Of a stretch of DNA of 64,000 bases, positions 11,301-21,406 are shown piece after piece (position 1 is the stretch's first letter; each line of letters starts with the position of its first letter). The DNA lies in assembly GCA_905182185.1 (NCBI GenBank), contig CAJJAP010000007.1, forward strand, positions 122,524 through 186,523. Reading direction: 5' to 3'. The DNA is from an uncultured Candidatus Poseidoniales archaeon. Its GTDB lineage: Archaea; Thermoplasmatota; Poseidoniia; Poseidoniales; Poseidoniaceae. The position numbers and the translations under genes are program-made. The notes beneath the pieces are model-generated. The model did not search any database and was not told where the DNA came from. It was given only the letters and a program-made list of their open reading frames with translations.

Positions 11301-11560
11301 AAGGCGCTGAAGATGGGTGGGAGCAAATGCCCACTCCAAGCGATTCAACAGAAAGTACCGCTGCAACATATATTGCTGCATCTGAAACACCCGCTATGCC
11401 TCAACCAGGAACTGTCAATGAAGATGATGAAAGAGCCTTACTGGATGAAGAATTAGCACGCCTAGATGCTGCATGGGATCACAGAAATGAACCAAAGGTG
11501 ATTGCAATGGACCCAGCATTATCTGCATTAGAGGCAAAACTTAGCGGATTAGACATGTGA
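8375..11560 (+). CDS. Large protein with N-terminal Roadblock-like region and long SMC-like coiled coil (ORF opens at 8312)
   Basis: MFDLPIGKPIKEQ start; Roadblock-like segment LRIICENITVRGAIAVDSGMLIDSVGELPGEAEELAV...; ~400-aa heptad-rich coiled coil. Confidence 0.7.
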   Translation: MFDLPIGKPIKEQISVEAGSIQPFDHGIITTWLGKRKTPSGHRLIRAGRIVAWICENETGKYLLAGNEAKDRLEEIESAGARLEASQYSMAGLGCVAEIIPESFEFNADRQGLIHRGNSVERLLSRDLSSVLRIICENITVRGAIAVDSGMLIDSVGELPGEAEELAVQVGVARYGSLSNNLGLANEGHWTLRTVDGALLIAQTGEIAIAVWTEVNSDHSRIITAATAALDGEVGSIGAMGSKLPDGFVLREGKGGPDAVISMLGAAVSEQVTGHLKSGITENTAVSIVLRNGMPVAISAPDNTSFEEAMLNLTDSKRVLKLHRLPTGTIVSRESGNIDDFALDDFRDLVATIRTRTKSRKELLMQKINLLIGFEIGVEKLRKSRANAKFKATIDHISQGLPEIESEPTLAIDAGLRRRLEAAEIEIDELSKGNASLNAKLKEAEITKTAAQSLARHANESIGEQVSALESANSSLNYMQVDLSQAVSKSEDAESRALRLVKRVNELEHQVSERASQLAKALGDSKSSESLRDAIQEMALKEAELNSSLDEGSERLSTIRQQADDDERRLRVLQEQVETTRERHARAQAEVMQLEERIHVANTTLDEIDGEAKASRRRTDESRNRLAQDEARYNQVQAELRELMEERRQILRELGDLGGRKGQSEAELLSLIDKAEDLSQAHEEALLDIQEAERIRARLADEPLAQALLDDASTFEGLGPVLSRLETARGLGYSVTLLDRAVERSLQVIQSTVDHVATTPRHLLSNEVMSLLERQVPQTAGAVRGLARWSVQQRLEHQLGDTVGHLIVDLENLLEDFDRSITMLRRLRNVLEQLAKLGAPIDEIEALLANCNRPEALPSIAKATHKLIRVALDDIYLEADQRDAGESIALEETAIVLEELITQLDASGLADGTPNGIMWEFQRDGLLPYERNNMPAAQRLGVNEEMISHMEPSLAGEVPVSLDKVVNADDSDTSSQGAEDGWEQMPTPSDSTESTAATYIAASETPAMPQPGTVNEDDERALLDEELARLDAAWDHRNEPKVIAMDPALSALEAKLSGLDM

Positions 11561-11594
11561 CCAGAACTTTGGTCGTAATCAAGGAGGGATTGTA

Positions 11595-11843
11595 TTGAGC
11601 GAAACACTTGTTGGCCGTCAAGAAAAGCAAGGCCGATACTTCCCAATGTGGATAGAAAGGCTACTACTTGTTTCGGCTATTTTTGCAATGTATCTATTTC
11701 ATTCAGATGTTGGTGATTTTTTCCAATCCCAAGGCACTCCGACTTGGTTAACTTTTATTATTGAATGGTGTTTATTACCAATTTTATTACTAGTGCTATC
11801 TGAATTGATTAGCAGAATAATGCAAGCGATTCACAGCGATTGA
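11595..11843 (+). CDS. Small membrane protein (2 TM)
   Basis: 82-aa ORF with two hydrophobic stretches, Shine-Dalgarno-like aaggagg upstream. Confidence 0.6.
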   Translation: MSETLVGRQEKQGRYFPMWIERLLLVSAIFAMYLFHSDVGDFFQSQGTPTWLTFIIEWCLLPILLLVLSELISRIMQAIHSD

Positions 11844-11845
11844 GA

Positions 11846-13073
11846 TCAAGCATCAATTTGTATGAAGTCTTTGTCGTTCTCTTGTCCTGTTTCATTACTT
11901 GGCATACGTGATTGGATTAGACCCCATACTCTCTGCCAAGGGATGAAGAAACGCAGCACTGCCATCAATGATAAGAACATCAGTGCTGAAATAACCAGCC
12001 CATAGGTTAGCGACAATTCTATCGATTCACTAACTTGACCTGCCCATTGTGAACCTGTAGTTTTGCTAACAACTTCCAATAGAACACTGTGGAATCCTAA
12101 TGCTATCATCGTTGCAATCGCAGTCAATCCTAAGAATCCAATCGTGTGACGCAGATGACCGTTTAGCATATTGTCCATCTGACGAACATATTCAGGGTCT
12201 CTTTTACAGGACTCAGGTAGGCGGTAAGCATACTCAAGATAACGAATTACTCCGTAGGATGATTCTTGGAAGACCATTATTAGAATTGCAATTGCTATCA
12301 AATTGAACTGCTCTTGAGTAACCAATTTGAAACCGAGTAAGTCCAATTGTTGGAGAGCCCACCTGACTTTCAAGTGATATGATTTGGGCACCATAAGAAC
12401 CGAGTTGTCCTTTGATAAGCGGGAATGTCAGAATTGCATGTATTCCCAAGAAGATCAAAGTGAACCCTATTGCCCAAGCAACAGAGCGACGACTTAATCC
12501 CCAAATTCCTCTGGTTCCCATAATAACTGGTAGAAGATAAATGAAGAGAATAATTAGTGACATAATCATCAATAATGGCCATTGGAGAGTTTGTAGTTCT
12601 GAATCGTTTGGCAGGCGCAAATCAAAGGAAAACAACATTCCAGTTAACCAAGTGAGGATTAGGCGTCCCACTAGCATTACAATTAAGGTAATAATAAATC
12701 CAAGTTTTATTCTCTGCTGTATTTGTGGCGTTTGGAATGCTAAGAAGGCCATTCCGCCTCCAATCGTCATTCCCAATACAAGAGGGACAAAGAAGCGACC
12801 TAAACCGTCTCTACCTTCACCTGTTAGCCAATCTCCTAATGGCAGTTGGTCGCCAATTAGTAACTCAATTGAATCAAATAACATTGTGTGGTCAATAGAG
12901 CCAACAACATATGTTGAGACAACTTCGAGATACATCGCTACCAGAGCAACTGTTGCCAGGATTTGCAAAGTGAGAATTTGCCATTGCTTTCTCAGCAATT
13001 TTAGGTGAAGGGTGCGAGCACCAATCCCATCTGTCATTGTGACATCTGACTGAACATCGACTTCACTTGCCAT
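11846..13073 (-). CDS. Multi-pass membrane protein, split by an apparent +1 frameshift near 12358 (ORFs 12234-13073 and 11846-12394)
   Basis: Removing one G from GTGGGCT joins ...LESQVALQQLDLLGFKL...; both halves membrane-like; sits in a DUF58/DUF4350 operon. Confidence 0.65.
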
Positions 13074-13074
13074 T

Positions 13075-14328
13075 TCAGTACCCCCTAACCTGCATTAATG
13101 CCTGTGACAAATCCATGTCTGGCATCCAATCGATAACCTGTGCACCAGAACCTGCTAATGTCGTTAAACGGTTCTGCCTTTCTAATTTTAGAACTTCGTA
13201 TGACATTCTTGGAATTCTTGAGACCAATCTTTCAAAGTCGATACTAGATGGGCTTAGAACTGTTACTTCGTGTCCTCGCCCAACCAAATCACGCACTGCT
13301 GCAGGAACTGTTCCATCCCCTTCACAACTTGAAATGATGAATACAGGAGATCCTCTACTGAACCTACCACTAAGAGAATTAGTAACCGCTTGTAAAGGCA
13401 TATTTCCTTTTGGAGTTACACCCGCAAGTGCGCTCAAGAGCTTGAAATATTGCTTATCACCTGTGTCTGGCGGCAAGTAGGAAAGTTCATCACCATATAT
13501 TGCCAAAGCAACTGAATCCCTGCGGTGCAGGAAGAATGAAGCTAGACTGGCGGATGAGACACAACTCATTTCCAATGGATTTTTTAGAACAGTTCCAATT
13601 CGTGCAACATCCCTACTATCGAGTAAGATGTATAGGTCAGTTACAGCATCTCTACATTTTTCATTGACCATTAATTCACCAGTACGAGCATATGCCTTCC
13701 AATTGATGTTTTTGAATGGGTCTCCAGGAACATACTCACGCAATGAGAAGAATTCAGAACCTTGACCCGGAATTCTCAATGTTGTTGCACCAGTATACAT
13801 CTTAGGTGTACGAGAACGAAGGAATGCTTCTTCAATATCTTTTATTTGAGGGAAGATAACTATGTCGGAATGGTGGTCAACATACATTTCTTCAACACCG
13901 AGGTTGAATGTGTTCTTGGCTCTAAGTGAGACTGGACCAATAGAGTAATGCCCACGCAGTGGACATCTTAGGACATAACGAATACGAGCACTTTCACCAG
14001 GGCGTAGGTTCAAACGCATCTGATTCAAGCCACTGCGCAATTTCATTTCATGAGGAATATTATCGTATACTTCTAGCAACTGAGTCTTACGGTTACTACG
14101 GTTGGTGATTAGAAGTTCAACATAGAGATCGTCGCCTTTGTACAAATTGTCGGCACTCAATTTCCTTTGAACTTCGACATCACCATGCCCAGAAATCCAT
14201 GAATTGACAACAATGAATGCTACAAAGGCAAATCCTAAAATCATCATTTGATGATTTGAGATCATCATACCAACCAAAATGAGGGCAATTCCTCCAGTAA
14301 ATGTGAATGCTGCTTTACGAGTCCACAT
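13075..14328 (-). CDS. DUF58-family (vWA-like) protein
   Basis: LREYVPGDPFKNINWKAYARTGELMVNE and DLYILLDS typical of DUF58. Confidence 0.9.
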   Translation of the reverse strand: MWTRKAAFTFTGGIALILVGMMISNHQMMILGFAFVAFIVVNSWISGHGDVEVQRKLSADNLYKGDDLYVELLITNRSNRKTQLLEVYDNIPHEMKLRSGLNQMRLNLRPGESARIRYVLRCPLRGHYSIGPVSLRAKNTFNLGVEEMYVDHHSDIVIFPQIKDIEEAFLRSRTPKMYTGATTLRIPGQGSEFFSLREYVPGDPFKNINWKAYARTGELMVNEKCRDAVTDLYILLDSRDVARIGTVLKNPLEMSCVSSASLASFFLHRRDSVALAIYGDELSYLPPDTGDKQYFKLLSALAGVTPKGNMPLQAVTNSLSGRFSRGSPVFIISSCEGDGTVPAAVRDLVGRGHEVTVLSPSSIDFERLVSRIPRMSYEVLKLERQNRLTTLAGSGAQVIDWMPDMDLSQALMQVRGY

Positions 14329-15948
14329 TCAAATCACCTCAGTCCTGCCCCAAGCCTTGATTCTTTTAACCAAAGCAACGGTTTGTTCTAATGAGTATTT
14401 ACTATTCGAGTCAATTGCAAATTTAGCAAGCACAGGGTCATTGATTAGACCCACTAATTCTCTTGCGGGCAAAGAATGGAACTCCTCCCTCGTCAATCCA
14501 TTTTGATTACGTATTTTTGACAAGAAAACTTGATGTATCTTTTCTACTTTAGAATAATAGACATACCGATTAGCATCTCCAAAGCCGTAGTAAATAATAC
14601 TGAATACGTGTCTCCATGGCTCAGGGTCACGCTTTTTGATAAGTACTGCTTCAAATGCTACAAACAATAACAGGAATAGAATTAGCATAGCCAATCCTTC
14701 ACCTGTAAAGTATACAAGTAAGAAATAAACGGTGTTATATGAATCTGCGATAAGGGCATTTTGAGGGTGTCTTGATTCATCGAAGATTACCATAGCATTG
14801 TCTGAAGCCTGACCCTCTTCGCCAATTTTTGTACTCATTAGAGACTCTGCAATTACATCCAATGCCCACTTACGGTTGTCATTTTCTGGAATGAAATTAC
14901 TCACATCCCCATACTTGCCATCATTGAACCCTTGATAGTCATACATTGCATTCATCAGGGCTGAACCGTCAGCGACAAAGATGATTTTTCCACCATCATT
15001 TGGATCACAAGTCGAACGAGCACATGCTTCTATGCTGAGATTGAATTGACCCCATAAATCAGGTGTTTCAGTTGTAACTTCACTACCAACCCAAATATCC
15101 CCATCTCCATTTACGTCAACTGTTGCCTCATTACTCGTAACAGCACGAATAGCAACTTCTGGAAGTGCCCCTTGAACACCAGGTATTATTTCCAATCCAG
15201 TGATATTGTTTAGAATTAGTTTGTAAGATGGGTCGAAATTTACAACACCATTATCCCAGTGTTGACCACAAATTCCGGCAGCCTCTAAAGTCATTGAATT
15301 TCCATCCAGTGATTTACAAGGATGTGAACCTTCTCCGTTTTCATCACCCCACCTTTCGTGTTGTGTAACGGTGTCAAGATCGATTTCAGTACCATTCATT
15401 CCACACGGATTTGCCTGTACACACATCCAAATAAAATTGAAATCAAGTTCGGTTGCATAAGTTGTATCAAATAACTGGTAACCATTGTAGCGCACTCCGA
15501 ATGCCTCAGCTATAGTTCCTGCAAACCCGAAGTCTTCGAAAATTAATGCAGTTCCTCCGGCTTCAACAAATTCTACTATTGCTACCACTTCAGAAGGAGA
15601 ATAACCATCATCGGTTGAGATTGTGATAAATCCATCATCATCAAATTGAGGTAGCGAGAGTGTGTCTCTTTCTACACCAGCGACGATGAATGTAGTATTT
15701 CTTGGATCTTCAATATCCGCTAGTAACAATGGCGATGAGACCAATGAGCGTGTTTCTATTCCAACGTCATTCAAATCTTCCCTAAAGGCCGACAAGTCAT
15801 TCCAATCATCATCATATGCCGATAATTGATTTGTATTTGAGATGTTAACGAAATTTAGTAATATAGTCATCAATAGCATAGAAAGAACAAACCAAAAAGC
15901 GGCTTGTAATCCGAGTCTTCGATAATTCAATTTGCTAAGTTCAACCAT
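14329..15948 (-). CDS. DUF4350-like membrane protein (ORF opens at 15993)
   Basis: N-terminal TM, DUF4350-like core VGIETRSLVSSPLL...FVEAGGTALIFEDFGFAG, C-terminal TM; next to DUF58 gene. Confidence 0.75.
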   Translation of the reverse strand: MVELSKLNYRRLGLQAAFWFVLSMLLMTILLNFVNISNTNQLSAYDDDWNDLSAFREDLNDVGIETRSLVSSPLLLADIEDPRNTTFIVAGVERDTLSLPQFDDDGFITISTDDGYSPSEVVAIVEFVEAGGTALIFEDFGFAGTIAEAFGVRYNGYQLFDTTYATELDFNFIWMCVQANPCGMNGTEIDLDTVTQHERWGDENGEGSHPCKSLDGNSMTLEAAGICGQHWDNGVVNFDPSYKLILNNITGLEIIPGVQGALPEVAIRAVTSNEATVDVNGDGDIWVGSEVTTETPDLWGQFNLSIEACARSTCDPNDGGKIIFVADGSALMNAMYDYQGFNDGKYGDVSNFIPENDNRKWALDVIAESLMSTKIGEEGQASDNAMVIFDESRHPQNALIADSYNTVYFLLVYFTGEGLAMLILFLLLFVAFEAVLIKKRDPEPWRHVFSIIYYGFGDANRYVYYSKVEKIHQVFLSKIRNQNGLTREEFHSLPARELVGLINDPVLAKFAIDSNSKYSLEQTVALVKRIKAWGRTEVI

Positions 15949-16105
15949 AATCTCACCTACTAGAGCATAATTCCGACAATGCCACGCAACCATATTGGTT
16001 TAGAAGGTTGCCCACACTTGAGAAAATAATGCTCAACTCAACCATTCACTCACAACATTGTAAAAGTGTTAAAAAACATATTTAAGCGACCTTTTCAGGG
16101 ATGTT

Positions 16106-16345
16106 TCAGCGAGTAAGGTGAACTTTGGTTGCAATCCTTGAAACTTCAGCCACAGGCACACTTACAATTCCATCCTTGGCAAGCCAAGGCAGTAAATTAG
16201 CATCAAGATCCATGCCAATTTTTACTAGAAATTCTGTTATCGCCCCTAACTGATTATCAAAAACAATATCAATTAATTGTCCAAGAACTTCGCCGTGAGA
16301 ATCGACAACTTCCCTTCCAATTAACTCTCGACCAAAGATTGCCAT
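16106..16345 (-). CDS. PRC-barrel domain protein
   Basis: MAIFGRELIGREVVDSHGEVLGQLIDIVFDNQLGAITEFLV. Confidence 0.85.
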   Translation of the reverse strand: MAIFGRELIGREVVDSHGEVLGQLIDIVFDNQLGAITEFLVKIGMDLDANLLPWLAKDGIVSVPVAEVSRIATKVHLTR

Positions 16346-16417
16346 GTACCTCACTTGCTCCGTAATATCTCAACGAGGGGATGAACTCCTTCAATGCGTC
16401 GCCACCAAGTGGCCAAA

Positions 16418-18643
16418 TCACATGCTTTCCATGCCGAATCCATCTTCACGATTACGCTTGATATTAGATAATCCAGAAGTAAGACGCTCTTCCATCTTTT
16501 GATAATATTGTAGCATCTCATGAGTAACAGTTGGACGGACACGGGAAATCGCTTCCTCGAAGTGTGCTTTGGTTACCTTCTTCTTGTTGGCTCGCATAGT
16601 AATCAATGCTGCTTCGCGGCATACTGCCTCTATGTCAGCACCAGTGAATCCATCTAATCCACCAATAATATCCTTCAAAGAGAACTTACTCAAGGGCATC
16701 CCACTGATGTGGATATTGAAGATTTTCTCTCTTGCCTCAGCATCCGGTGGAGGGATATGCAATACACGCTCAAAGCGACCACTGCGAAGTAATGCAGGGT
16801 CGATCATCTCCGGCCTATTTGTTGCAGCGATGACGATAACACCATCCAATGAGTCAACACCGTCCATGCTGGCCAATAATTGATTGACCACGCGATTTGA
16901 AACGTCGCTTCCTTCCGAAGATGAGCCCGAGCGCATGCTGGCAATGGATTCAAATTCATCCAAGAAGATAATTGCCGGTGCTGATTGCTTTGCTTTCTTG
17001 AAAATTTCGCGAATTGCACGCTCAGATTCTCCGACCCACTTAGAAATCATTTCAGGACCTTTAATACTGATGAAATTGGCTTGGGCTTCATTTGCAACAG
17101 CCTTGGCAAGCAATGTTTTCCCAGTCCCTGGCGCACCGAATAGCACGATTCCTCGAGGTGGTTTTATTCCGAAATGTTTGAATTGCTCTGGCTTGGTCAG
17201 TGGCCATTCAACCGATTCCTTGAGCCTGTCCTTAACCTCTTCGAGGCCGCCGACTTCTTCCCAAGTAATCTTAGGAATTTCAACATATATCTCACGCAAT
17301 GCAGAAGGTTCTATGTCTTTGATTGCGCCTTTGAAATCGTCCATTCTAACTTCCATCTTTTCCAAAACCTCTGGTGGAATAGTCTCTTCTTCTAAATCCA
17401 TTTCTGGCAAATAGCGACGTAGTGCAAGCATTGCTGATTCGCGAACTAAAGCTGCAAGATCTGCTCCAACGAAGCCATATGTATTGTCTAGAATCCAATT
17501 GACATCAAAGTCTTCTGAAATTGGCATTCCACGAATATGAACGTCCATTATTTCGTTTCGACCTTCTCTATCCGGTACTCCAATCTCAATCTCTCTGTCA
17601 AAACGCCCCGGCCTCCTAAGAGCAGGGTCCAATGAATCTCTACGATTTGTGGCACCAATAACGACGACATTGTCTCGTCCTTGCATACCATCCATTAGAG
17701 TTAGCATCTGAGCAACGACTCTTCTTTCCACTTCACCGCTAACCTCTTCTCTCTTAGGACAGATTGAATCAATTTCATCAATGAAAATAATTGCTGGTGC
17801 ATTTTCACTTGCTTCATCAAATATCTCACGTAATTGTTTCTCAGATTCACCGTAGTACTTGGAAATAATTTCAGGACCGTTAATAATCTTGAAATGGGCG
17901 TTTACTTCGGTAGCAACCGCCTTTGCAATCATGGTTTTTCCTGTACCAGGTGGCCCGTGTAATAGGACTCCTTTAGGAGGGTCAATTCCCAAACGACGGA
18001 ATAATTCAGGGTGCTTTAGAGGCAATTCAATCATCTCTCTAACCTTCAGTAATTGTTGGCCAATACCTCCAACATCCTCATAGGTGATTCCACCGGTCTG
18101 GCCCACATCTTCAGATTCTAACGGTTCATCTTTGATGACAATATCAGTTTCGAGGGTTACCTTAACAATACCTTTTGGAGTTGTACTCAATACTGCAAAG
18201 GGGAGTGCTTCTGCGAACATTGTCATTCCAGGAATAAAAATTCTATCACCTTTAACCACTGGGCGCTTGGATAATCCTCTACGAGCAAAACCTTCAATTC
18301 CATGGCCGAATTTAACCTTCTGTTTATTCGCCATCACTGGAGAAAGAGTCAATTTAATGCATTCCTTTGCCTCGACTTTGGTAACTGTTACCGCATCGCC
18401 CAAACTGACTCCTGCATTTTTTCTAACCATTCCATCGACACGAATTAAATCCATCTTTTCATCTTCAGGTCTGCTTCTCCAGTAAATTGCACCAGTAGAG
18501 CGTTCTTCACCCTTAATTTCAACGATATCGCCTGGTTTTAATCCAAGTGCGTTTCCACCAGAAATACGAGCTCTACCGTGTGCAACATCAGATGGTATTG
18601 CTTTTGAAACGCGTAATGTAATTGAATCTTTTTTATCCGCCAT
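16418..18643 (-). CDS. cdc48: CDC48/VAT AAA+ ATPase with two AAA modules
   Basis: Two Walker A ([26 protein letters not shown]), two Walker B, N-terminal double-psi-barrel region. Confidence 0.97.
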   Translation of the reverse strand: MADKKDSITLRVSKAIPSDVAHGRARISGGNALGLKPGDIVEIKGEERSTGAIYWRSRPEDEKMDLIRVDGMVRKNAGVSLGDAVTVTKVEAKECIKLTLSPVMANKQKVKFGHGIEGFARRGLSKRPVVKGDRIFIPGMTMFAEALPFAVLSTTPKGIVKVTLETDIVIKDEPLESEDVGQTGGITYEDVGGIGQQLLKVREMIELPLKHPELFRRLGIDPPKGVLLHGPPGTGKTMIAKAVATEVNAHFKIINGPEIISKYYGESEKQLREIFDEASENAPAIIFIDEIDSICPKREEVSGEVERRVVAQMLTLMDGMQGRDNVVVIGATNRRDSLDPALRRPGRFDREIEIGVPDREGRNEIMDVHIRGMPISEDFDVNWILDNTYGFVGADLAALVRESAMLALRRYLPEMDLEEETIPPEVLEKMEVRMDDFKGAIKDIEPSALREIYVEIPKITWEEVGGLEEVKDRLKESVEWPLTKPEQFKHFGIKPPRGIVLFGAPGTGKTLLAKAVANEAQANFISIKGPEMISKWVGESERAIREIFKKAKQSAPAIIFLDEFESIASMRSGSSSEGSDVSNRVVNQLLASMDGVDSLDGVIVIAATNRPEMIDPALLRSGRFERVLHIPPPDAEAREKIFNIHISGMPLSKFSLKDIIGGLDGFTGADIEAVCREAALITMRANKKKVTKAHFEEAISRVRPTVTHEMLQYYQKMEERLTSGLSNIKRNREDGFGMESM

Positions 18644-18816
18644 AGTTAATCACCATACTGTTTCAAGCACGCCGACAGTATACAAAGACACTTCCGACCG
18701 CCCTCAACAAACCTCTCTGTTTCTGCGAACCACCTTAAACTCTCACATTCTCCACTTTGCTTTTTTAGCCTCAAAATATTGCAAAACACATAGTCATATT
18801 CAATAAGCCATCGCCG

Positions 18817-20458
18817 ATGGCCAACAATATGGTTCATGTATTAGAAACCGGATTGGAGATTTTATCAACTGAAAACCCTCATGGAAAACCTATGATAAAG
18901 GGATATAACATCATCAATGGACAATTAACCTTAGCAAGTGATGGAGCAACTTTCGCTTCCACTAACCCAGCGATATTGGCAGATACTCTTGGAGAGTTCC
19001 CTCTATCGACTAAAGCTGATGTAAACGCTGCTTTGGATGCTGCACATGCTGCCTTCCCTGGATGGGCGGCAACTCCTGCACCTACCCGTGGCCAAATAAT
19101 TGGTAACATGGGAAGACTGCTAATGGAACACAAAGATGCTATTGTTGCACTTGAAACTAGAGAGATCGGAAAAACATTGAAAGAAGCCGCTGGTTCAGTC
19201 CAAGAAGCGATTGATACCTGTCATTTTTTCCAATCCGAAGGAAGAAGATTATACGGCCAAACCGTCAATTCAGAATTACCTGACAAAGAATTGTTCACCT
19301 ACCGAAGACCACTTGGAGTTTGTGGAATTATCAATGCTTGCAATTTCCCAGCAGCCGTTCCTTTCTGGAAAATGATACCTGCTATCATGTGCGGCAATAC
19401 CTGTGTTTGGAAGAGTCCACAAGATGCACCACTACTTTCATTCGCATTAGCCCGCATTATGCATGAATCTGGATTGCCGGATGGAGTTATCAATTTAGTT
19501 CATGGCAAGGGTTCAACAACTGGCCAATATTTAGTCGATGCAGTAGATGAAGGAAGGGTTAACAAAATCTCATTCACAGGTTCAACTGCTGTTGGAAAGA
19601 TGATCGGCGAAGTATGTGGACGCAATCTAGTATCTGCATCTCTTGAATTAGGTGGAAAGAATCCACTTGTCGTTATGCCTAGTGCAAATATTGACAATGC
19701 TGTTGAAGGTGCATATTGGGGTGGATTTGGAACCGCTGGACAAAGATGTACAAGTCTTGGAAATCTGATTCTGCACAAGGATATTTACGATGAATTTATG
19801 GAAAAATTCATGGCCAAGGTAAAGAGTACTAAAATCGGCGATTCCCTTCATCAAGAAGGAGTATTGTACGGACCTATGTTATCTGAAAAATATGCTAAGG
19901 ATTTCCTAACTGGAGTTGAGATGTGTAATGCATCAGGAGCCCGCCAAATCTGGGGCAAAGGTAGAATCACTAACGATAACAAGCCTGAAAACTTCCTTGG
20001 AGATGCTACTGAGGGTGTTTTCATGTGGCCACACGTTTTTGATAATGTTACAGAAGGCATGGAATGTTTCAACGAAGAGGTCTTCGGACCTGCGGTTACA
20101 ATCTGTAAAGCTGATGATTTCGAGCATGGATTACATTTGGCAAACGCTAGCCCATACGGTCTATCTTCTGCAATTTACACCAATGACAGATTAGAAGCAT
20201 ACCGCTTCAAGACTGGAATTAAAGCTGGAATGACCGGAATTAACAATTCAACTACTGGGGCAGAAGCACACTTGCCTTTCGGTGGTGTAAAGGGTAGCGG
20301 TAATGGAACTCGTGAATCTGGAATTTGGGTTATCGAAGCATACTCATACTGGCATGCGGTCAATGACGAATTATCTGGAAAGTTACAACTGGCTCAAATG
20401 GATGTTGAAGAAATCGAGATTGGTCGAGGCCGATGTCGACTACTCCGCTCTCGGTTGA
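18817..20458 (+). CDS. NAD(P)-dependent aldehyde dehydrogenase, ALDH7-like; the ORF continues out of frame to 20523
   Basis: SLELGGKNPLVVMPSANID, FGTAGQRCTSLGNLI catalytic Cys, FNEEVFGPAVTI. Confidence 0.93.
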
Positions 20459-20545
20459 GAGTCTTAACTGCCAACCTATGTCCTCATGGACGTAAGCATA
20501 TTATCAAAAGCCTAAGGCTCTAGGACCACGCATAGGGGAATTATT

Positions 20546-21406
20546 GTGGTTGAAGCAAGACATCTACCAATGGAAAGAGGATTAGGAAAAACAGATCGTA
20601 TTGACGATTGGTGGAAGTCTCCGCTGGCAATGGGAATCTATCTCGGGATTGCTGTCATGTATGCTACATGGCGCGGATTCATGGAAGCAGATTTCTGGAT
20701 TTTTGAAGAGTTCGGAAGATCTGCTGGAAACCAAACAATGGCTATTGAGTCCAATGGCAGCCATGTTCTTTCACCTTTGTTTTCTCCGCTGGTAGTTCCT
20801 GGCCAAGATGGTCTTGGTTCTTGGGTTCCTGAAAGCCTTTGGTGGATGAGTCCGGCAATGTTCATATTGTTCATTCCGGCTGGATTCCGTGGTACTTGCT
20901 ACTATTACCGCAAGGCATACTACCGTTCATTTATGGTAAGCCCTGCAGCATGTTCAGTAAGTACACCATTTGGTGACTACAAAGGAGAGAGTAGACTCTT
21001 TTTATTCCAGAATATTCATCGCTACTTCATGTATCTTGCAGTAGCATATCTCTTCGTTCTAGCATACGATGTATTATTGGCAACACAATTCCATGTTACT
21101 GGAAGTAATGCTACTTCCTACGGAGTGTCGGTAGGAACTCTTGTTCTCATGGGGAATGTAATAATGCTTGGAGGATATACCCTTGGTTGTCATTCATTCC
21201 GCCACGCAATCGGTGGAATTAGAAACCGTTTCCGCAATGGAGGCGGTGCTGTTGCAGAAGCATGCTGGAAGAGTTGTACTAAACTAAACAAGAACCATGG
21301 CAATTGGGCTATTTATTCCCTATTCTGGGTTATGTTCTCCGATTTCTACATCTATGCTTGTACAGAAGGCTGGTGGACTGATATCGTTCTTTTGGGAGGT
21401 CTTTGA
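20546..21406 (+). CDS. sdhC: Succinate dehydrogenase/fumarate reductase membrane-anchor subunit (GTG start)
   Basis: Multi-TM protein directly followed by sdhA and sdhB; HSFRHAIGG. Confidence 0.85.
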   Translation: MVEARHLPMERGLGKTDRIDDWWKSPLAMGIYLGIAVMYATWRGFMEADFWIFEEFGRSAGNQTMAIESNGSHVLSPLFSPLVVPGQDGLGSWVPESLWWMSPAMFILFIPAGFRGTCYYYRKAYYRSFMVSPAACSVSTPFGDYKGESRLFLFQNIHRYFMYLAVAYLFVLAYDVLLATQFHVTGSNATSYGVSVGTLVLMGNVIMLGGYTLGCHSFRHAIGGIRNRFRNGGGAVAEACWKSCTKLNKNHGNWAIYSLFWVMFSDFYIYACTEGWWTDIVLLGGL

